Positions 35,401-43,455 of a DNA stretch of 64,000 nucleotides are shown here, in pieces. The DNA comes from DAOUJW01 sp034421015. GTDB taxonomy: Bacteria > Chloroflexota > Dehalococcoidia > Lucifugimonadales > UBA2985. Under the pieces are notes generated by a model. The model saw only the letters and a list, made by a program, of their open reading frames with translations. It did not search any database and was not told where the DNA came from. A program made the translations under genes and the position numbers. Each line of letters opens with the position of its first letter. The first letter of the stretch is position 1. The stretch is taken from the NCBI GenBank assembly GCA_034421015.1, contig DAOUKT010000019.1:1-64000 (forward strand). Reading direction: 5' to 3'.

Positions 35401-36015
35401 GCCAACGGTGTCTACATCATGCTGAAGATGCCGGAGGAGGCTTCGGGGGAAGTATTCTGGCGATTCTACCCCCTGGGGAACGTGGCGCAGCCGATGACGT
35501 CGCCAAACGACATCCTTGCCATTGTGGAGGCCAGCAGAGACGAGTACCGCTTTGACATTCCACCGGACGAAAACCCGTTTAGGCACCTGCAAGAGCCTCT
35601 GAAAGCCGCCGTAGACCAGATCGGCCAGGCATATCTGGACGCCATCTCGGCAGTTACATCCGACAGTTTCACAAGACGCATCCGGCAATTCCTCAATCGT
35701 GACGACCTACTGCAATCTCAGCCTGACCTGTTTAGCTTCTTCAACGAATGGGTTGAAATGCCGATGCCATCGGACGCAACCAGGCGCGTCGGGATGCGAG
35801 ACCCAGTACGAGTCATGAACCAACTTGCTCCTACTCGGGCAGAGCTAGGACAGGTGGTTCAGGGGCTGACTACGCTCCGAGAGGCCATTCGAGCGGAGGG
35901 CCTCGACCGTCGAATAGCGCGACCAGAGACCCGGAAGCCATCGGTCGAGGACCTGGAATTGGTGGCTTGGGAGCTTGTAGTCGGCCCATATGGTCCGCTG
36001 GGAAGTTTCGGTTAG
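32437..36015 (+). CDS. Phospholipase-D-like nuclease domain fused to SNF2-family helicase
   Basis: 1192 residues. The N-terminal 260 residues carry a PLD-type half site: His179 and Lys181 in RLHAKAYLF followed by GSSNLTKSGL. The SNF2/DEAD motor follows: DSVGLGKTYEGLGIL (Lys317), VDESHNF (DEAH box, Asp412), MTATPINNS, and in the second lobe LLIATDVLSEGQNLQD and MIQRAGRIDRL. A long helical insertion (about 550-730) separates the lobes. The C-terminal 250 residues are unassigned. It is predicted to translocate along DNA and perhaps cut it. DISARM DrmD and DrmC correspond to the motor and the PLD nuclease as separate proteins; here they are one chain. It overlaps the membrane protein gene by 4 bases and ends the operon. 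Confidence 0.85.
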   Translation: MTDEVGILSIANAPATGSMREHLVGALARVIPQDIRIATAYLTPDGFMEIKDGMSGAASVRLLLGERPFMNRRGPGDVLSQPGDQDELHGPAESVDWYTFLEGGYPWLLLTHEERRELLARGVTPETAAFDLSAWERVTTLADFLRRDSVEVRRFLGSDRGKVLPEDVLDHRSPRNRLHAKAYLFSGEMGRYAAVGSSNLTKSGLSENSELNLASYDRELTAHLEGWFDDKWELGQDCKAQFIQRLEECVLFGRRYTPWQVMLKSLHAAYGRFLEMGLSEEVMGRLAGFQQQAVQRCVALLRRHWGAMLCDSVGLGKTYEGLGILREFANQRNDDANRSATSTRALIVCPAQLQDNWNADRFAEWGIIATTVTMESLPNLVDIEEEPSPVQRQRLRAELKRYQDQYDIILVDESHNFRNPRTKRYRALTEIIRGGKPDTRVVLMTATPINNSVWDLYHQLMLITRGDDTWYAGRGPIPNLKTAFQAIEEGESGSGLLDTMMLSLVRRTRHDIRSMQEAGETMEVNGQPLRFPEHKIPKAVDYSLQGLYGNIYRDIIDAIEHLNFAVYRLDEYGVETGERETSAQLRQRNANFVGIMRTILLKRMESSLAALTSTVRSLVDYLNLFLARLEHGHVLTPRQAYKLRGVLGGSLPDHDQDLEDMDPRALAALQQELAAPEDLDIRGRLQADVEFDRGRLQTLLTRLQWLEEMLAEQGDPKAQAVRKLLEGLPNEDDHGQPTKVALFTTYKDTAQHLFKQFGGDVDSLKSDVRVQSNLEDGRWMSLLTGGDDQNRRRSVLERFAPLAAHRETEPLDDPSLLRKIEPLRAQGIELLIATDVLSEGQNLQDAQFLVNYDLPWNPVRMIQRAGRIDRLFSPHDKVYIYNLMPEDGLEDLLNLVQNLTRKIETIEDAVALDASVLGEQIEAKELDKVMKLRAGGVQADQVYREGERSQGLDEGAELLNRYLDMMKEFATEDVRDIPNGVYSVKKGMANGVYIMLKMPEEASGEVFWRFYPLGNVAQPMTSPNDILAIVEASRDEYRFDIPPDENPFRHLQEPLKAAVDQIGQAYLDAISAVTSDSFTRRIRQFLNRDDLLQSQPDLFSFFNEWVEMPMPSDATRRVGMRDPVRVMNQLAPTRAELGQVVQGLTTLREAIRAEGLDRRIARPETRKPSVEDLELVAWELVVGPYGPLGSFG

Positions 36016-36029
36016 TTTAGGCTGCAATG

Positions 36030-36072
36030 CTCGGACGAGCCTGCAACCCGCAGTCCGAGAGAGTTGCAGGTT
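36030..36072. ncRNA. Interlocking inverted repeats able to form a pseudoknot or alternative hairpins
   Basis: Arms CTCGGAC (36030-36036) and GTCCGAG (36053-36059) interleave with CCTGCAAC (36040-36047) and GTTGCAGG (36063-36070), both perfect. The order A-B-A'-B' with 3-5-base connecting loops fits an H-type pseudoknot or two mutually exclusive hairpins. It starts 15 bases after the helicase stop. No ncRNA family is recognised. Confidence 0.4.
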
Positions 36073-36083
36073 GGGCAAATCTT

Positions 36084-36114
36084 GGGGAGGGCGCCCCGAT
36101 CCAGCACCCTCCCC
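36084..36114. terminator. Likely terminator hairpin after the methylase-helicase operon
   Basis: GGGGAGGG and CCCTCCCC form a perfect 8-bp GC stem around a 15-base loop, followed by TTAGTGTT. It lies between the convergent helicase and triple-HTH genes and could stop transcription from either side. Confidence 0.5.
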
Positions 36115-36186
36115 TTAGTGTTAGGCAAGTGCTTGGTTCCGGTCTCCTTAACTTATCTCGCTTCCTCCGCACTCGGCAGTTAAAGG

Positions 36187-37074
36187 CTAGGCGTCGCCCG
36201 ACTCTGGCCGCTTCAGCATACACGAAACCCCCTGCGTCACCACAGGCGTCACTGACACCCGCCCCCGGCTGTCGTATCCCGCACGGTACGCATACTCCAC
36301 CTCGGCGCCCCAGGGCACACGACCGCCGACACGTATTGCGTCTTCGACACCTTGACCTTTGGGTCCGCCAGCGCCGCGCACAACCACGCCATGACGCTCC
36401 CCTTTCCTCCACGCCAGCACCTTCACCTCGGCTGGCACGACTCGCTCCTCTCTCGTCGGACTGAACAGGACCTTGTGCAGCCTCTTCAGAACGCCGCCAG
36501 ATGGAGTAGCCTTCTGGGACATGATGTTGGAGAGATGAGCGCTGCTAATCCCAGCCTGTCGGACCGCCTCGCTCTGGCTTATCCCGTGGGCGTCCATCCG
36601 GTTCCAGAGGGCCTGTTGGTCAACGCATGTCCGATTGGCCGGCTCTACCTTTACCTGCGCCCCCAGAGCCGCTTCGACTCTCGCCTGGACCTTGACGCCC
36701 ATTGTCCTGTGGCCTCGTGACACGGCGGTCATGTAGCCCGGAGTGACACCAACGCGTTCTGCCAGCTCGCTCATGCTCATACCAAGCTCACGGGCTCGCT
36801 CCCGGACAAAACTGCTCTCCCCAGCTATTACTTCCCTCTGCCGGTAGACAACCCCCTCACCGGGAGCCTCTCCCAGTACGGCCGCTGCCTTCTCGCGCAT
36901 CCTGGCGGTCCACTTCCTTTGTCCGGAGCCAAGCATCGAAAGGTAGCCAGGCGTGACGCCCAGCTCTGCCGCAAGCTCCCGCATCGTCAGCCCGCAGCGC
37001 CTAGCCGCTGCCCTGAGCGCAGACTCAGTTCCGGTCTTGTCCTTGGTCTCGTTATCCTTGGTTGCCGTTGTCAT
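36187..37074 (-). CDS. Putative DNA-binding protein with three XRE-type helix-turn-helix domains
   Basis: Predicted 295 residues from the ATG at 37074, chosen for GAAGGAGGTCGAG directly upstream. Three Cro/C1-like HTH units are visible: LTMRELAAELGVTPGYLSMLGSG (about 30-55), MSMSELAERVGVTPGYMTAVSRG (about 100-122) and ISQSEAVRQAGISSAHLSNIMSQ (about 160-182). A C-terminal beta-rich domain follows (VKVLAWRKGERHGVVV onward). Most XRE regulators carry one HTH, so three tandem units are unusual and imply recognition of an extended or repeated site. It is convergent with the defence operon and may control it. Confidence 0.8.
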   Translation of the reverse strand: MTTATKDNETKDKTGTESALRAAARRCGLTMRELAAELGVTPGYLSMLGSGQRKWTARMREKAAAVLGEAPGEGVVYRQREVIAGESSFVRERARELGMSMSELAERVGVTPGYMTAVSRGHRTMGVKVQARVEAALGAQVKVEPANRTCVDQQALWNRMDAHGISQSEAVRQAGISSAHLSNIMSQKATPSGGVLKRLHKVLFSPTREERVVPAEVKVLAWRKGERHGVVVRGAGGPKGQGVEDAIRVGGRVPWGAEVEYAYRAGYDSRGRVSVTPVVTQGVSCMLKRPESGDA

Positions 37075-37141
37075 CTCGACCTCCTTCTTTCGTGTCGTGG
37101 TTCCTGTGGTGTCCTGGATGTGCCCGATTCCGGGCAAAGAG

Positions 37142-37173
37142 AAAGGGCCGGCCCCAATTGGGACCGGCCCTTT
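37142..37173. terminator. Strong palindromic hairpin next to the triple-HTH gene
   Basis: AAAGGGCCGGCCCC pairs with GGGACCGGCCCTTT (one mismatch) around AATT, followed by TTTT on the plus strand. It sits about 70 bases upstream of the triple-HTH start, so it would terminate transcripts arriving on either strand and insulate that promoter. Confidence 0.6.
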
Positions 37174-38733
37174 TGTGTTGAATGTGGGTCGCTTCCGGCT
37201 GTTCAGAGACTGGTCAGCGTTCTAGCCGCCGTCCTGCCGTCTTATGCGCAGCCCGGCCTGAAGCCAGCATTGCTAAGCCTGTAGCGAGCTCAGTTGCATG
37301 TACCCTGGAATCAGTGATGTGAGTGGGCACCTCCTTTCTTGTGATATGGCCTATCTATGTATCCCCGGAATCGGCCACTTCCAAAGGTACTTGGCGAAAA
37401 CTGAGCACACCCCTCCCAAGGATGTGTGACCGACTCAGAAACGGAGTCGTGGGGGTGGGGGAGAAGACACAGCTCTCCCTGGGCGAAGCGCTGAGGAAAA
37501 TTACGTTGGGGAATGGATTGCCGTGGAGCGACCCATCTGCGAGAGGATCACAGGTGGACGCTTGTGAGAAGGGCGTAAAGCTGCCCAATGTGAGTGGATG
37601 TAGAGAATAGCTTGGTGGGGGTTTCTTTGGGAGGAATCAGCCGACCTGCCGAACGGCCTTAGGACGACGCCGGTGACGAAGACGCAGCTAGCCCAGGGCG
37701 GCTATACCTGACGGGAATCTGCGAGGCGTGAAGCGGCCGGCCTGGTCAGGAGGGCAGTCCAGCGCACGTTGAAGCTGTGGCCAGGCTGCAAAAGGCCCGT
37801 CCGCAGGTATGTGGAAGCCGTCAGAATGCTTGGCGCACCCCGACTTGTACCCTTACCCGTATCGAGTACGGGGACATCCCGGCTTTCGAGGCGGCACTCG
37901 GGGGAGCAGGGCTCAACCCCTCCACAGCATCACGCAGCCGAAAGGCGCCTGTCCCTCATGGGAGACCGTTCGGAGAGCAACGCTCAATCCTATGCGACCT
38001 GTCCCGGGTCGGGGACCGGACCCTCCAGGTTTCTCGGCAGGAATCCCTGGAAAAAGCCTAACAATGGAGTCAATTATTGCCGGGCCGCAATGCTCTGACA
38101 AGGTTTCGGTGCCGATTGCTTACGGCGTTCCGACTGCACTGTGACAACAGTTTGACAGGCGAGCTGACGAACCCCGAAGGCCTCACTCGGAATTGCTCCG
38201 ACGACGTCTGGGGAATTAGGCTCACCTGGCCAAACCGCAGCATCTCCTTACGGAGTTCACGGCGTGGACATCACTCCAGAGCTGTAGACACGGTCCTCAC
38301 AGCGAGGAGTCGCAGACTGGACACTCGGGCTACCCTGCCGCTGGCCGTCTCTAGTCTCGTGAGATGCCGCCTGGCGGACCACCGGGCATGAAATCACGTC
38401 CTCTCACCGGCACCGGGCGACGGTCTGCCCTCCACATAGTGACCCTGCACAATCTGCCATTCAGCCTGCCTAGGTGTCCGCTCCTCCGGCCCACAGACTT
38501 TGACCAGTCTTCAGTGGCCGCAAGCAGCGTCCCGGCTGGCGGTACTCCCGCACCCGTCACAGGGCATGCCGTCCCACAGCACGTTGAGCCTGCAAGCTAA
38601 TGGCTACTCCAACCCGATGCCTCAGTCGAGGACCAGCTCTGCATAGCCACGGGCTCTCCATCTACGACCTGGTGACGGAGATGCACTGGACCACCAGTTC
38701 CCCCTGGTCCCGGGCTCCCCTCCCCTGGTGTGA

Positions 38734-38823
38734 CAATTTGTCCACTTTCGTAGCTGGCGTTGTCCACATCCCCCCGGGATGCCCCGCGGCAATTTGTCCA
38801 CTTTCGTGCCTGACGCTGTCAAC
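38734..38823. repeat. 34-bp direct repeat pair
   Basis: CAATTTGTCCACTTTCGT begins two units, at 38734-38767 and 38790-38823, each continuing to a TGTC[C/A]AC end, with a 22-base spacer. Only two copies are present. They may be protein-binding iterons or recombination relics. Confidence 0.6.
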
Positions 38824-39001
38824 GGCCACCTGAACCTGGTGTGGAATAACCTGCTTACTCCAGTATGACTCCAGTGTGACTGAACGCCCTCGACATCCTG
38901 CGATTTAGCTTTGAGACAACCCCAGCCTCTCTCTTATCCACCTACGCGTTTCTCTGTACAGCCCCTTAACATACAGGGACCCCTTCGGATCGGGCGACCT
39001 C

Positions 39002-39034
39002 GTAAGGGGGGCCTCCGCGCGGCCCCCCCCTTAC
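39002..39034. repeat. GC-rich hairpin
   Basis: GTAAGGGGGGCC and GGCCCCCCCCTTAC pair around TCCGCGC, with two extra C bases in the right arm. A terminator is possible, but no T-run follows and no gene precedes it. Confidence 0.5.
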
Positions 39035-40084
39035 AGGACAGTCCGGCGCACAACGAGTCGTCAAGGCCCATGTTTCCCTCTCCACGAAAAACACTCATCG
39101 GCTTCAGATATCTGGCCGGCCGCCGGGTCACCGGCTACAGCTACGGGCACTCCTCATGTGTTCAAAACCAGGACTTCCTCACCAGCTTCCGCCTGGTAAC
39201 AGGCTTTCCACTGAACCTCAAAGTGCAATTTCTGCACTACAATAACTGCAATATTTCCGACACACGCCGTCAACAACAACTCCCCAACGCAGACGCTCCG
39301 ACCGGCCCGCTTTATGCCTGAGCAGGCCCTTCAACAGGCAATAATCCGCTCCGCAACAGAGCCGATTCCCCTTACAGCCCAGCTACTGTGAAATTGGCCT
39401 CTGAGCGATTGTATTTTGTCTCCGCCGGATTGTTCCCCACCCTTTCGGCGAGCGCCAAGCGGCAATGAGGATCAGAGGCCCGCTGCGCCAATGCTCCTCT
39501 CCTCAAGACAATAGCCTGTCGTCTCCCAGACCGGCGACTAACCGGATTGGGCGTGGGCCACTACTGTCCACATTAACCCTCTCCGATGCGCTGACGAAAT
39601 CCTGCCTCCCCTTTCACCCTGCGGCTAGGACACACTGATTCCCAGCTTTGGCGCAGTACAATGGCATCCGATTGCACTTGGTGACAAAACGTACCATCTG
39701 AACCTGCGTCTTGTACCACCTCGCCGGGACCGGCCCTTTACCGAAGGCGTTTACTACGACGTGACTGGGCGGCTGCAGACATACACTCTTGCCTGCCCCT
39801 GCATGCCTGGCACCGGCCTTTAGTGTTCCACTTGCCCTCTCTTGTCCCAAACCTCATTCTCTGTACTACCCCCGCAGGGCGCACGCCAACTTGGAATGCG
39901 CCCTTTACATTGGATATGACCAGGACACCCATTCCGGGTCCCCGTCTCCATTCTCCGGTCTATGGGTCGTGAACTGGCTGGGTTGCGACATCCAACCCTT
40001 GCTATCCTACGCAGAAACAGGAACATGGAAGTCACGCTAAAGGCTGCAGCGGTCTCTTGCGGACCCGTGTCCTCAAAAGATAAC

Positions 40085-40097
40085 ATGTTCGGAACAT
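40085..40097. promoter_or_regulatory. Operator-like dyad before the PD-(D/E)XK-type gene
   Basis: ATGTTC and GAACAT form perfect 6-base arms around a single G, 16 bases before the ATG and just upstream of the AGGAGG ribosome-binding site (40103-40108). The position fits a repressor site. Confidence 0.45.
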
Positions 40098-40113
40098 CCA
40101 GTAGGAGGAATGT

Positions 40114-42153
40114 ATGGGCCGCACAAGTAGGGTCCGATTCTTTGCCATGGCTTTGCCGCTAAGAGCGCTCGGCGACTCTGAAGCAATAGAACGACTATCC
40201 GAGGCATACTATTCCTACCCCGATAAGCGCCGAGCGACTGGGCTGCTTCTGGGCTACAAGCTGATCATGGTGTCCATCCTGTACAGGCAGATCGACTTGA
40301 TTGTGACGTGCCCTGAAATACTACATTTGCAAGTAGACGATGTTCTATATCGGTGGTGGTCAGAATCCGAAAGCAAATCCGCGCGTCGCCTTAGAGACAT
40401 TACGGAGGTCAATGCCCCAAAGTCCACTCTGGTAGCCAATTACATTAACGATCTCCTGTTGCGAGTGGACCGCACCGGCAATCGGTTGAAGGAATTCAGC
40501 GAGGCTTGTGCTGAGGTTTCGTCCTTCGCTCAGTTGATGCTTTCTATAGCTCGGAAGTGCCGTTTGTCTATAATGCCAGGAACCGATCCATATCCAAGGC
40601 AAGACATCGACTTGGCCTTACGCTTGTGTGGAGCCGAATACCTATACGACCTCCTCTATGACAAGAGAGATCACACGCTAGATGATGCATTTGACTATAT
40701 TCGTGACGGGAGTGTGGAGTGGGTAGAAGGCAGTTTTCTAGAAGGTCTTGGAGAGCCCGCAGTTGAAACCTCCAGAGATGTCATCGGAACCATACCGCGC
40801 CGCCTGAGCTTCCTTCCTCAGTTATGGCGTTTGGGAAACAATGCTGCGCTGGCGATTGCAATACAGGGAATGACCGGTAAGCTTCGGGGTGTCCTCAAAG
40901 ACGTTACTAGTCTGCCGCCCGCAGGGAAGCTATTCGGGGATATGCTTGAAGAGTTCCAAGTAGGCAGATGGCCTAGCATGAGATATGGACTGACATTCCA
41001 GAAAGGGTCGCCTGAGAGAGAACTGGAGGAAATTGTGGCACACGAGACTTCTCCACCGGACACGCGAGAATACCTGAGGACATTGCTCGGTGACAGTGCC
41101 TATCTTGTAAGTGGAATGAGCAGTAGCGCCGAGTTTCATTTCCGAGTGCTCATCGAAGGTTTAGCACAGGCTAAGCCTGACGACACACCTGTAGAAGTGT
41201 TGCAAATTGAGCATGCCAGCCCGAATAATGAAGCCCACCCACCTGTATCCCTAGCTGTTAGGGTGGGGCGTGATTGGCACGTATTTTACTATATTGATGC
41301 CATCGGACGCATGAAGTCCCGGGTTTGGCCGTTCTTGGATGGATTGGGGGAGCGCGTTAAGGTAACAAGAATCGCAGGAGTAAGTACTGAATATTTGCTC
41401 TACCTTTGCGACAGGGCGTTTCAATATGTCACTCGTCAATGGAAGGCGCAAAAGGACCTCAACGGTCACCTAAGGGGAACAATCCCAGAGCTGTTGGCTG
41501 CTTTGTTACTCGCCAATTCAAATCACTTTCCTGTCAGGCCTTCCTTCCAATTGAAGGGAATACCGGAATTAGATGACATGGAACTAGATGCTATAGGGTA
41601 CAAGGAATCAGCCGAAGGTGGTGAGTGCAGAGTAATAGAGGTCAAAAGGCAGTCAGCGAATCAGGTTGAACTGCGCAAGGAGATCGAGGACTTTATGGCG
41701 AAGGTTCAATTGATTAGACAGAATCGTCAGGCGGTCGGAAAAGCTCTAGGGTGCCCCGGACCTATCGAGAAGGTTGCTGCGATCTTCATATCGATGGCTG
41801 AAATCAGACACCTCAACAAAGAACTGTCTGACCGCCCTGAGCCTTTGATGGGACTCTTTGACTTTAGGAAACCTGAAGCCGAGTTTATGGCGTTCTTGGA
41901 CGGCCTGAGTGAGATTGAGTTTTGGGACTACGACCGCTTCAACGGGGAGTTGGAGGCAGCCAACCTGCCAGAACTCCCAATTAGGCTACTCGAACACGCA
42001 AGGCTCACTTGGCTATTTCCGAGTGTGAACCTTGATGTGGAGCGCGATAACGAGGAAGTCCTGCAGAAAGCGGTTGAGAATAACAATTGGCAGTACCCAA
42101 ACAGCCCAATAGCGTTGAAGAATAGATTGGAAGAAACTCTTAGGAACGAGTAG
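40114..42153 (+). CDS. Large protein with candidate PD-(D/E)XK nuclease domain
   Basis: 679 residues with AGGAGG 5 bases before the ATG. The first 450 residues are mostly helical and unrecognised. From about 460 the pattern IPELLAALLLANS, then MELDAIGY, then CRVIEVKRQ reads as the E..D..ExK core of a restriction-like nuclease fold, followed by helices (LRKEIEDFMAKVQLIR). The last 100 residues are unassigned. If real, the nuclease would act on DNA or RNA after sensing through the N-terminal part. It stands alone with its own operator-like dyad, after the gene-poor stretch and before a toxin-antitoxin remnant. Codon use is less GC-rich than in the kinase genes, suggesting transfer. Confidence 0.65.
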   Translation: MGRTSRVRFFAMALPLRALGDSEAIERLSEAYYSYPDKRRATGLLLGYKLIMVSILYRQIDLIVTCPEILHLQVDDVLYRWWSESESKSARRLRDITEVNAPKSTLVANYINDLLLRVDRTGNRLKEFSEACAEVSSFAQLMLSIARKCRLSIMPGTDPYPRQDIDLALRLCGAEYLYDLLYDKRDHTLDDAFDYIRDGSVEWVEGSFLEGLGEPAVETSRDVIGTIPRRLSFLPQLWRLGNNAALAIAIQGMTGKLRGVLKDVTSLPPAGKLFGDMLEEFQVGRWPSMRYGLTFQKGSPERELEEIVAHETSPPDTREYLRTLLGDSAYLVSGMSSSAEFHFRVLIEGLAQAKPDDTPVEVLQIEHASPNNEAHPPVSLAVRVGRDWHVFYYIDAIGRMKSRVWPFLDGLGERVKVTRIAGVSTEYLLYLCDRAFQYVTRQWKAQKDLNGHLRGTIPELLAALLLANSNHFPVRPSFQLKGIPELDDMELDAIGYKESAEGGECRVIEVKRQSANQVELRKEIEDFMAKVQLIRQNRQAVGKALGCPGPIEKVAAIFISMAEIRHLNKELSDRPEPLMGLFDFRKPEAEFMAFLDGLSEIEFWDYDRFNGELEAANLPELPIRLLEHARLTWLFPSVNLDVERDNEEVLQKAVENNNWQYPNSPIALKNRLEETLRNE

Positions 42154-42622
42154 CCTTAGACTAAAGTCACGTCCCTAACGAGTCAGCCACCAGATAATTC
42201 GACCGATGTACCAGAGGGATTCCTATGGGCCTACCCACCTCGGTCTCGATTACTGGCCGGAGACGCTGCGTCATGACGAAGTCAGGGAATGAATGGCTCA
42301 TGGAACCAGCCTGACGGCTACGGTTCCGCTTTTGTTGCGTCCGCAATCCTCACTGGCACCCTGTCCAACATCCTTTGGCGTGCTTGTCCTATAGGCTTGG
42401 AAGAAACACTAGGATCAAAATGCCCACTCTGGCTTAGCAGGATGTCCCGTTCAACTCCATTTGAGCTATGGAATCGACCAATCTGCATCTAGCCACCCCG
42501 AGCGGTCTCCTGTACAAGTGTACCACCCTGCCAGCGTTTCCGCGAATCTCAAGCCCCGTTATGAGTGACTGTACGCGTGCCACCAATGGCCAGTTGCCAA
42601 CGGCCGCACGCCCGGTTGCCTC
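42154..42622. other. Intergenic region without a recognisable gene
   Basis: About 470 bases between the nuclease-like gene and the toxin-antitoxin promoter. Frames are short and featureless. No repeat or hairpin stands out. Confidence 0.4.
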
Positions 42623-42652
42623 TTGCACATAATTCCATAATTGGAATATAAT
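42623..42652 (+). promoter_or_regulatory. Promoter and operator of the decayed toxin-antitoxin locus
   Basis: TTGCAC (42623-42628) and TATAAT (42647-42652) are 18 bases apart. A perfect palindrome, ATTCCA-TAAT-TGGAAT (42632-42647), lies between and touches the -10, where an antitoxin would bind to repress. Transcription would start at about the toxin ATG (42659). Confidence 0.65.
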
Positions 42653-42658
42653 TCAGCC

Positions 42659-42954
42659 ATGCTTTGGGAAGTATAGTATACTCACAAGTTCGGGTGGTGG
42701 TAGCAGAATGCAGTGGTCGCCGATATCGAGTTGCTGATGGAGTACTGCAGTAACCTATCACCCACTACTCCTCGGGCATCGCATCTTGGCGGCACTGAAC
42801 CATGCGTGAGCTTCGAGCGCAAAGTGGCGGCAAGCCCCTCCGGGTCTATTACGCGTTCGATTCTAGGCGACTCTCGATTCTGCTCGTCAGCGGAGACAAG
42901 ACGGGCGACTATCGCTTCTACGAGGAGTACGCGCGGGTGACCGAAAGTCTCTAA
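42659..42954 (+). pseudogene. Decayed HigB/RelE-type toxin gene
   Basis: From the ATG at 42659 the frame reads MLWEV, stop, YTHKFGWW, stop, then VVADIELLMEY, as in HigB-like toxins (WEVEYTDEF...ELLEEYG). A frameshift follows, and from 42802 another frame gives MRELRAQSGGKPLRVYYAFD and LLVSGDKTGDYRFYEEY to the TAA at 42952. Part of the middle, including the segment before the conserved MRELR, is shortened. With two stops, a frameshift and an internal loss, no active toxin can be made, although the promoter looks intact and the antitoxin downstream is open. Confidence 0.8.
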
Positions 42955-42995
42955 GGTGAGCACCTGGAACAACTACGAAGGGAGGGGCTTATCGA

Positions 42996-43331
42996 ATGAG
43001 TGGACGCCATCCGTTCAGCGAGCTGACCAGGGATTTCACGCTGGAGCGCCGACAGAGCATCTACGAGTTGAAGAAGGAGTCGCTCACCAGGATGCCATTA
43101 CACGAGCTTCGCCGGGCGCGAGATCTGACCCAGCGGGACATTGCGAGGATATTAAAGGTGAACCAACCTGCCGTCTCCAAACTCGAGCAACGGGCCGACG
43201 TGTATGTGTCCAGCCTACGGTCATACATAGAAGCAGTGGGAGGGAAACTGAAGATTGTCGCCGAGTTCCCCGAGGGCGAGGTCGCCATCACCAACTTCTC
43301 CGAGGTGGAGGAGGCGGAGGACGCATCCTGA
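42996..43331 (+). CDS. XRE-family antitoxin (HigA-like)
   Basis: 111 residues with GGGAGGGG before the ATG. The N-terminal helix region (ERRQSIYELKKESL) is typical of antitoxins paired with this HigB subfamily. The HTH is at MPLHELRRARDLTQRDIARILKVNQPAVSKLEQRADVYVSS (about 31-70), and a short acidic C-terminus follows. It starts 41 bases after the ruined toxin. It may persist as a repressor of the palindromic promoter or protect against related toxins from incoming elements. Confidence 0.85.
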   Translation: MSGRHPFSELTRDFTLERRQSIYELKKESLTRMPLHELRRARDLTQRDIARILKVNQPAVSKLEQRADVYVSSLRSYIEAVGGKLKIVAEFPEGEVAITNFSEVEEAEDAS

Positions 43332-43455
43332 AGTTGTGCCGAGATACATGAAAACAATTTGATCCAAGAGGCTGATGAGGGCATCTTGAGACGTGCTTGC
43401 TAGATAAGAAGTCGCGGACAACATATTCATCATTTCGATTAGGAGATTCTAGAAT

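Larger units (their letters stand above)
37180..40084. other. 2.9-kb region without a convincing gene
   Basis: All frames are short, lack ribosome-binding sites and have no recognisable protein character. The stretch contains a 34-bp direct repeat pair (38.7-38.8 kb) and a GC hairpin (39.0 kb). It may be degraded mobile DNA or contain unannotated RNA. A weak protein echo, TKTQLAQGG near 37.67 kb, resembles an HTH but is too short to call. Confidence 0.5.

Noticed and set aside
26842..36015. Straight assignment of the operon to DISARM or BREX
   Set aside because: No DUF1998 (DrmB) or DrmA helicase for DISARM, and no BrxC, PglZ or other BREX core genes; only the methylase and a PLD/SNF2 fusion are shared in type.
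38734..38823. Minimal CRISPR at the 34-bp repeat pair
   Set aside because: Only two imperfect units, a 22-base spacer and no cas genes.
37323..39321. Several 70-140-residue frames in the gene-poor stretch
   Set aside because: They overlap one another on different frames, lack ribosome-binding sites and show no protein-like composition.
40085..40097. LexA/SOS box before the nuclease-like gene
   Set aside because: The half-site order (GTTC then GAAC with one base between) does not match the GAAC-N4-GTTC or CTGT-N8-ACAG patterns known for LexA.
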